Positions 58,783 to 64,000 of a stretch of DNA of 64,000 bases are shown here, piece by piece (the first letter of the stretch is position 1; the number at the start of each line of letters is the position of its first letter). The stretch spans positions 3,787,501-3,851,500 of the forward strand of contig NC_009937.1 in NCBI RefSeq assembly GCF_000010525.1, in the 5' to 3' direction. This DNA comes from Azorhizobium caulinodans ORS 571. GTDB lineage: Bacteria; Pseudomonadota; Alphaproteobacteria; Rhizobiales; Xanthobacteraceae. The notes below the pieces were generated by a model. That model ran no database searches, was not told where the DNA came from, and saw nothing but the letters and a program-made list of their open reading frames with translations. Both the position numbers and the translations under genes were made by a program.

Positions 58783-59751
58783 TCAGATGCGAAGGCCGAT
58801 GGCGAGGGCAAGGCCGATGCCGATACCAATCAGCACCGCCAGAGCGAAGAACTGCGGCTTGATCTCGTCGCGCGCCTGCTCCTTCAGCGCCTCGAGGCGC
58901 GCGTCGAAGCCGGCGAGCGTGCCGTCGAAGCGGGTGAGGAAGATCTCCACCTGATCCAGCCGCTCGGTGAGCGCGTCCTGCCCGGCGCGCACGGTGGTGA
59001 GCGCCTCCTCCAGATGCGACTCTCGGTCGGAAAGCACGTTCAGCCGCTCGGACGCCTCCTTCAGGCTCACGCCCGTATCGCGCTGGCCGAGCTGGAGCTG
59101 GCGTTGGGCCGCCACCAGCAGGTCGAGCCGATCGAGCACTCGGGCCATGGGCGCGGCGACCGCTGCCTCCGCCGCCTTCTCGTCGGCGCTCGGTCGGCGC
59201 AGCACAAGTTCCCCCTTGGGATCGACGGTGATCGCGATGACGGTCAGCCGGTCGGGGGATTGCAGCGCCTTGGGCGGCAGGTCGATGGCGAAGGCGTGAT
59301 GCCCGTCGCCGATGCCATTGCGCCGCAGGTCCACGCGCGGCTTGTCGGCGACACCGCTCGCAATCTCCGCGCCATCCAGCAGGATGCGCACGAGGATGCG
59401 GGCCTCGGGACGGTTGCGGTCCCACACCCAGCCGAAGAGCTGGCCGTTGTCCACCGCATCCACCCGGCCGGCGAGGGCTGCCTCGGGGCTCACGGCAGAG
59501 GGCGCAGCCGCGGCCTCCGGCGGCGCGGCGGGCTTTGGAACAGGCACGGGTTGCGCTGCCGGCTTGGCTTGAGCGACAGATTTGGCGGGCGCGCCCGCCT
59601 CCTTCACCACCGCCGGCTTCGCGGGGGCTTCCGCCTTTGGGACGGACGGCGCCACCGCCAGCGGCTTGCGCGCCGGGGCGGTTTCGGGCTTGGGCCTTGC
59701 CGATACGTCATTTGCGGCAGACGGCGCCGGCGATGCTTCCGCGAGCGACAT
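58783..59751 (-). CDS. tail-anchored coiled-coil protein of the glycan cluster
   Basis: 322-residue protein. Residues 1-90 are an Ala/Pro/Lys-rich disordered region. Residues about 95-170 form a small beta module (GRVDAVDNGQLFGWVWDRNR, then GIGDGHHAFAIDLPPKALQS) found in several glycan-cluster proteins of alphaproteobacteria. Residues about 205-295 form a coiled coil (RLNVLSDRESHLEEALTTVR and later heptads). One C-terminal helix (FFALAVLIGIGIGLALAIGL) ends the protein. It lacks a signal peptide, so it is probably a C-terminally anchored inner-membrane protein facing the cytoplasm that could scaffold the glycosyltransferases. This role is inference. It lies 8 bp before the GT2-like gene. Confidence 0.7.
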   Translation of the reverse strand: MSLAEASPAPSAANDVSARPKPETAPARKPLAVAPSVPKAEAPAKPAVVKEAGAPAKSVAQAKPAAQPVPVPKPAAPPEAAAAPSAVSPEAALAGRVDAVDNGQLFGWVWDRNRPEARILVRILLDGAEIASGVADKPRVDLRRNGIGDGHHAFAIDLPPKALQSPDRLTVIAITVDPKGELVLRRPSADEKAAEAAVAAPMARVLDRLDLLVAAQRQLQLGQRDTGVSLKEASERLNVLSDRESHLEEALTTVRAGQDALTERLDQVEIFLTRFDGTLAGFDARLEALKEQARDEIKPQFFALAVLIGIGIGLALAIGLRI

Positions 59752-59760
59752 GGCGGCTCC

Positions 59761-61056
59761 TTAAGCGGCGACGGTGGAAGTCGCGGCATCCGCCGCGAGG
59801 GGCCGGGCGATCTGGCCGGCGAGGCGCAGATAGCGCGCCGCGACCGCATCGATGGAGGGCGGCGGAACGGTCGCCGCCGACAGGCGCCGCCACAGGGCCG
59901 CATCCTCCGCGCAACGGCGCATCACGCCGGCGAGGTCCGCCGCGTCGCCAGGCAGCACATGCAAGCCGTCCACGCCATCGCGCACCGCTTCCGCCATGCC
60001 GCCGATGCCGGAGGTGATGACCGGGCGCCGGTGCATCTGCGCCTCCTGAATGACGAGGGGCGCGTTCTCCCACCAGACCGAGGGCATCACCACCCAGTCC
60101 ACACCGGCCATCAGGTGCCCCACCTCATGCCGCTCATAAGGGCCGAGGCGCAGGACATGGGAGTCCGTCTCCGCGAACAGCCGGTCGATCTCGGCGGTGA
60201 AGGCCTCGCTCTGGTAGAGCGCCGCGCCATGGACGCGCAGCTCGAAATCGACGCCGCAGCCGATGAGCCGCCGGGCGGCATCGAGCAGCACCCGCATCCC
60301 TTTCCAGGGATTGATGTTGCCGAAATAGCCGAAGGAGGCCCGCCGTCCCTCGTGCGGCGGCCGGAAGGGCGCTGCCGAGGTGAGCGGGCGGCCGTTGGCG
60401 ATGACCTCGATCTTCGCCGGATCAAGCCCCCAATCCACATAGCGCGCCTTCAGGAAGCGGCTCGGCGAGACAAAGGCGTCCACATAGGAAAGGTGCGTCT
60501 TCAGATGCTGCTGGCGCAGCAGGAAGCGCTCGGTGGGGATCTCGGGAAAGCAGGCGTGGCAGGCATCGGGGCTCGCGCCCATGCAGCGCTGGCCGCCCCT
60601 GGTGCGCACCATCAGACCATCGTGATGGCAGATGGGATAATAGTCATGCAGCGTCATGACGATGCGCGCATGGGGCAGGATGCGCCGCACGAGGGCGGGA
60701 AATTCCGCGCCGATCAGCAGCAGATGGTGGAGATGCACCACATCTGGCCGGAAATCGCGCAGCAGGGCCACGAGATCGGGCACGGCGCCATAGAGGTCAA
60801 TCTGGCTCATGCTGAAACGGTCGAAATGGCCGGTCCAGAACAGCACCTCGTCCTTGGCCGAGCCCACGGTCTGGAACGACGTGCCGGGCCGCGCCTCGCG
60901 GTGCAGCCGGCTGGTGGCGCCGAGGAACAGCGCCTCGCAGCCCGCCCGCTGATAGGCCTTGAACAGGTCGTGGGCGAAGATCTCCGTGCCGCCGGGATGC
61001 AGGTCCGGATGGTTGTGCGCAACGACCAGAATGCGGGGGCTCGCAGGTGCATTCAT
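59761..61056 (-). CDS. GT4-family glycosyltransferase, paralogue of the 55.2-kb gene
   Basis: 431-residue GT-B glycosyltransferase. Domains and motifs parallel those at 55151-56539: HNHPDLHPGGTEIFAHDLFK, VVHLHHLLLIGAEFPALV, the Cys motif CMGASPDACHACFPEIPTER, VSPSRFLKARYVDWGLDPAK, FGYFGNINPWKGMRVLLDAA, VDWVVMPSVWWENAPLVIQE and GGMAEAVRDGVDGLHV. It overlaps the methyltransferase gene by 4 nt (ATGA). The two enzymes probably add different sugars to one glycan, having diverged after duplication. Confidence 0.93.
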   Translation of the reverse strand: MNAPASPRILVVAHNHPDLHPGGTEIFAHDLFKAYQRAGCEALFLGATSRLHREARPGTSFQTVGSAKDEVLFWTGHFDRFSMSQIDLYGAVPDLVALLRDFRPDVVHLHHLLLIGAEFPALVRRILPHARIVMTLHDYYPICHHDGLMVRTRGGQRCMGASPDACHACFPEIPTERFLLRQQHLKTHLSYVDAFVSPSRFLKARYVDWGLDPAKIEVIANGRPLTSAAPFRPPHEGRRASFGYFGNINPWKGMRVLLDAARRLIGCGVDFELRVHGAALYQSEAFTAEIDRLFAETDSHVLRLGPYERHEVGHLMAGVDWVVMPSVWWENAPLVIQEAQMHRRPVITSGIGGMAEAVRDGVDGLHVLPGDAADLAGVMRRCAEDAALWRRLSAATVPPPSIDAVAARYLRLAGQIARPLAADAATSTVAA

Positions 61057-61877
61057 GAGCGGCCTCCCCGCTTCCGGGCGACGAAGATGTCCTGGTAGTG
61101 ATCCGCCGGAATGCCGCGCCAGTGGCCGAGGCTTTTCAGGCCGATGTCGAAGCCGACCTCCCGCAACAGGCCATCGATGAAGCCGTCATCGAATCCAACG
61201 GCGGCGAGGGGCGCCTCCGCATTGGCGAACCAGCACGGCCCCTCCCCGTCCCGCACGAAGCCGAGCCGGGCATCGCGCCCATCGCCCGCCCGCGCCACCT
61301 CGTCGAGCACGAAGGCAGTGAGGAACAGCTTGCCGTTTGGCCCCAGCACGCGGGCGATCTCGCGGATATAGGCCGCTAGCTCATCCGCCGGCAGGTGGGT
61401 CGCCACCGAGACCATGATGGCGAAATCGAAATTGGCATCGCCATAGGGCAGAACGAGATCCTTGCCCGCCACCACGCCGCCCGGATTATAGAGCGCATGC
61501 GCAATATCCAGCTTCTGGAAGCGGAACTTCGGATAAGCCGGCGTGATGGTGGTGGCGCACCAGGCGACCCCATCCAGCACCGGATCGAATCCCTCGTAGC
61601 TGCCGCGTTCGGGATGGAGGAACTGCGTGAGCGGAACGGCCATGCGGCCGATGCCGCTCCCCACATCGAGCACGCGATGGCTGCGGCGCAGGCCGCCCAA
61701 AGTCACAAAGTGGCGCAGGAATTCGGCGCCGATGGCGCGGAAATCCCCGTCGCCCACAAAGATGCTGTCGGCGGGCGGCTGGGGCAGGAAGCGGTTCTGC
61801 CCGATATGGTCCAGTAGCCAGTCGAACTGGGCGGACACCGGATCGAAGGCGCGGGTCTCAGGAGCATGGACGTTCAT
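61053..61877 (-). CDS. SAM-dependent methyltransferase
   Basis: 274-residue class I methyltransferase, cytoplasmic. The SAM-binding motif I is HRVLDVGSGIGRMAVPLTQF, followed by YEGFDPVLDGVAWC (acidic residue for the ribose) and the post-motif DLVLPYGDANFDFAIMVSVA. Overlaps at both ends (ATGA with the GT2 gene and with the GT4 gene) place it in the middle of a translationally coupled run. It likely methylates a sugar, lipid or capping group of the glycan. The start at 61877 (MNVHAPETRAF) avoids overlap deeper into the upstream gene. Confidence 0.9.
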   Translation of the reverse strand: MNVHAPETRAFDPVSAQFDWLLDHIGQNRFLPQPPADSIFVGDGDFRAIGAEFLRHFVTLGGLRRSHRVLDVGSGIGRMAVPLTQFLHPERGSYEGFDPVLDGVAWCATTITPAYPKFRFQKLDIAHALYNPGGVVAGKDLVLPYGDANFDFAIMVSVATHLPADELAAYIREIARVLGPNGKLFLTAFVLDEVARAGDGRDARLGFVRDGEGPCWFANAEAPLAAVGFDDGFIDGLLREVGFDIGLKSLGHWRGIPADHYQDIFVARKRGGRS

Positions 61878-64000
61878 GCGGCATCTCCCGTCCAGGTCTC
61901 GGCCATCAGGGCGGACATGGTGTCGCTCCAGCGCTGCGCATGCAGCCAGGCATTGTAGGCGGAGGCGGTGCCGCGCCCGTGGTCGGGGCTCACCCGCATG
62001 GAGCGCCGCTCCAGATGATAAAGCTCCGCCTGCGGCACGTAGCGCACGGCAAGGCCCTTGGCCCGCACCTTCAGGCACAGGTCGCTGTCCTCATAATCGC
62101 CGATCACATAGTCCTCGGTGAAACCGCCCACCGCCTCATAGAGCGCGCGCCGCATGAGGACGCATGCGCCGGTTACGGCTGGCACCGCACGGGCCACATT
62201 GGCGGGCGCGTAATCGCGCGGCATGCCCTTGTGATAATGGTGGTTGAGCCACTGGCCGCGCACGCCGCGCGCGAAATACATGCCCGCATGCTGGAGCGAG
62301 CCGTCGTCGAAGAGGAGCTTCGGCCCCACTGCCCCGATACTGTCGGCCGCAAGGGCCGCCACCAGCGGCGAAAGCCAGCCGGAGGCCACCGGAATGACGT
62401 CGGAATTGACCTGCGCGATCACCCTGCCCCGCGCCTCGCGGGCACCGGCATTGCTGGCGACCGCGAAGCCGGCATTGCGCGGCATCACCACCAGCACGAC
62501 GGGCAGATCATAGAGGATGTGAAGGCCCCTCAGCAGGTGCTCCACGCCATCGGCCTGCTCAGGCGAATCCAGCACATAGATGATTTCCGCGCGATCGCGG
62601 ATCGCCGGGTCGGCGGCGAAAGCCCCGATCTGGAAGCGCAGGAAGTCGAGCACGCGATAAAGCGGCACCACGATGGAGACCTCGGGCGCAGCCACGCGCT
62701 CGCCGACGGCGATGACGCGCGGCGCCCCCACCTGCGCGACGAAATCATGCTGAATCGCCGCCAGCGCCGGGCCGAGGCAGCGCGCCAGCGCAGTATCCGT
62801 GAGGAATTGCGGCGGAATGGCCTTCAGAGCCCGCGAGCGCTTCTCGGAAAGATCCGCCGGCTGGGGCGCGGGCACGAGCATGTGGCGTTCGCCGGACTTC
62901 ACCCGCAAGGCGAAGCGCGGCTGCAGCAGGTCCATACGCGCCGGCGCAAGGGCCGCGAAGCCCGTCACGGGAACCGTCTCGTCCCCCTGCCCCACCTGGC
63001 CGGAGAAGTCATGGCGGGCCTCGGTCAATGGCACGAGGGTTTCCCCGTCGATAAGGTCGAGGCCGGCGACGAGGCCCAGAGGATCACGCACCCAGCCGCC
63101 CGCCAGCAGGCCCGCAGAGGTGGCAAGCGCCAGATCGATCTCCGCCGAGGGCAGATGCGGGCCACCGGAGAGGGCGCGCGCCGGCAGTGGGGCTTGAAGC
63201 TGAAGTTCCACTGCCGCCGCGCGCGCCGCCTCCGAGCCTTGCGCCGCGACAGCGACGGCATATTCCCGCAACGCCGGATCGGCCTTGCCATTGGCGCGCC
63301 ACCAACGGGCCAGCGAACCGAGATCGGCAGGCCATTCGAGACGGCGCACCGCGAGCCAGCCGCTCCCGGACAGCAGAACGAGGGTCTCCGGCTCCTGCTC
63401 CGCATTGCCCAGCGCCAGATAGAAGCGGCGCTGCCCGCGCCCGTCCGGCGCCCCGATGCGCGGCGCCGCCGGAAGGCGGGAGAAACGATTGGGAGAAATG
63501 CAGTGGAGCGCGGTGGGCGGAGCGACGCCGGCCGGCAACCCGCCCTCCACCAGCGCGGTCTCGCCATCGAGCCGCGCCACGGCCCGCATCACCGCGGGTT
63601 GGGCACTCGCCGCGCGGGCGAGTCCGTAAATGAGACGGGCATAGGCCCGGTTGCCGCGCAGGCGGAAGATGCTCGCCCACGTCTCGAGCAGCGTCGTGAT
63701 GAGCGATACCCGCGCAACCGGCACGAGGCCAGCCAGCAGCGTCTCCACATCAACCGCGGGGATGTCGCGGGTGGGATCGACCCGGACTTCCACGCTCTGG
63801 CCCACGGCGCCGGCAAACAGGGAAAGAGACAGCGCCGCGTCCGGGCGGCGGAAGGCGAACAGGAGCCGCGTGCGGCCATCCTCGCGCAGCAGACGCAACG
63901 CGCCGAGGGGCGCCAGCGGTGCGCCGGACGAGGTTTCGAGCCGTCCCGAATTCCAGACCCGCGAGGGCGCGTCCCAGGCCAGCATCAGCACGCCACCGGA
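61874..64000 (-). CDS. GT2-family glycosyltransferase, 5' end outside the window
   Basis: Glycosyltransferase with the frame open through the right edge. ATG at 63985 or GTG at 63991 could be starts, but no stop precedes them before the boundary, so the N-terminus may extend further. The C-terminal part is a GT2 domain: APEVSIVVPLYRVLDFLRFQ, FAVASNAGAREARGRVIAQV followed by NSDVIPVASGWLSPL, and GPKLLFDDGSLQHAGMYFAR, plus the EDSDLCLKVRAKGLAVRYVP acceptor region. The N-terminal part of about 430 residues contains non-catalytic segments such as LATSAGLLAGGWVRDPLGLV that resemble modules in the 743-residue protein. It overlaps the methyltransferase gene by 4 nt. Confidence 0.85.
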   Translation of the reverse strand, partial: SGGVLMLAWDAPSRVWNSGRLETSSGAPLAPLGALRLLREDGRTRLLFAFRRPDAALSLSLFAGAVGQSVEVRVDPTRDIPAVDVETLLAGLVPVARVSLITTLLETWASIFRLRGNRAYARLIYGLARAASAQPAVMRAVARLDGETALVEGGLPAGVAPPTALHCISPNRFSRLPAAPRIGAPDGRGQRRFYLALGNAEQEPETLVLLSGSGWLAVRRLEWPADLGSLARWWRANGKADPALREYAVAVAAQGSEAARAAAVELQLQAPLPARALSGGPHLPSAEIDLALATSAGLLAGGWVRDPLGLVAGLDLIDGETLVPLTEARHDFSGQVGQGDETVPVTGFAALAPARMDLLQPRFALRVKSGERHMLVPAPQPADLSEKRSRALKAIPPQFLTDTALARCLGPALAAIQHDFVAQVGAPRVIAVGERVAAPEVSIVVPLYRVLDFLRFQIGAFAADPAIRDRAEIIYVLDSPEQADGVEHLLRGLHILYDLPVVLVVMPRNAGFAVASNAGAREARGRVIAQVNSDVIPVASGWLSPLVAALAADSIGAVGPKLLFDDGSLQHAGMYFARGVRGQWLNHHYHKGMPRDYAPANVARAVPAVTGACVLMRRALYEAVGGFTEDYVIGDYEDSDLCLKVRAKGLAVRYVPQAELYHLERRSMRVSPDHGRGTASAYNAWLHAQRWSDTMSALMAETWTGDAA

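Overview
The window is high-GC DNA from what looks like an alphaproteobacterium, probably Hyphomicrobiales (a Xanthobacteraceae-like genome is my guess from overall gene style; no rRNA or other phylogenetic marker is present to prove it). Supporting traits are rhizobial-type regulators (GntR/FCD, FixJ-like), a five-gene malonate operon with a TRAP transporter, NodT-type efflux proteins, and ATGA-overlapping operons. No tRNA, rRNA, CRISPR array, intact insertion sequence or prophage was seen.

Layout. 1-5.4 kb: a leftward operon for a sugar-acid/polyol oxidoreductase and a polar amino-acid-type ABC importer, faced by a GntR/FCD regulator with two winged-helix segments. 5.4-12.1 kb: a tripartite RND efflux operon (outer-membrane factor, adaptor, pump) with a divergent TetR gene; two matching 19-bp palindromes lie between them. 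12.1-20 kb: a stress and metal block with katG, an exported NTF2-like protein, a histidine kinase/FixJ-like response regulator pair followed by an exported HbpS/GlcG-like protein, and mntH behind a perfect Mur/Fur-like palindrome. 20-27 kb: malonate catabolism (matR, matA, matB, TRAP dctPQM). 27-34 kb: a three-gene cassette of transglutaminase-like, circularly permuted ATP-grasp/alpha-E, and transglutaminase-DUF2126 proteins, a predicted peptide or amide-forming system of unknown product. 34-39 kb: a second RND pump and its adaptor, without an outer-membrane partner. 39-42 kb: secA.

42-50 kb is the plastic part: a base-composition-atypical DUF262/HNH protein that resembles GmrSD-type restriction enzymes, a stretch with little coding content and inverted repeats, two broken copies of the 3' end of an ABC exporter gene, a 59-residue membrane protein, a Tat-type amidase, and the intact ABC exporter. 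One broken copy is almost identical to the intact gene over 173 bp, so the amidase sits between direct repeats.

50-54 kb returns to housekeeping genes: a YafK-like L,D-transpeptidase lipoprotein, accA, a small hydrophilic protein, a YggT protein and a DUF167 protein. 54-64 kb is a tightly packed leftward glycan cluster: a polysaccharide pyruvyl-transferase-like protein, two paralogous GT4 glycosyltransferases, a GT2-like protein, a tail-anchored coiled-coil protein, a methyltransferase, and a GT2 protein whose frame runs off the right edge. It probably builds a decorated surface glycan.

The less-described systems most worth attention are the transglutaminase/ATP-grasp/alpha-E/DUF2126 cassette, the lone DUF262/HNH gene in its rearranged surroundings, and the kinase/regulator/HbpS-like trio close to katG.
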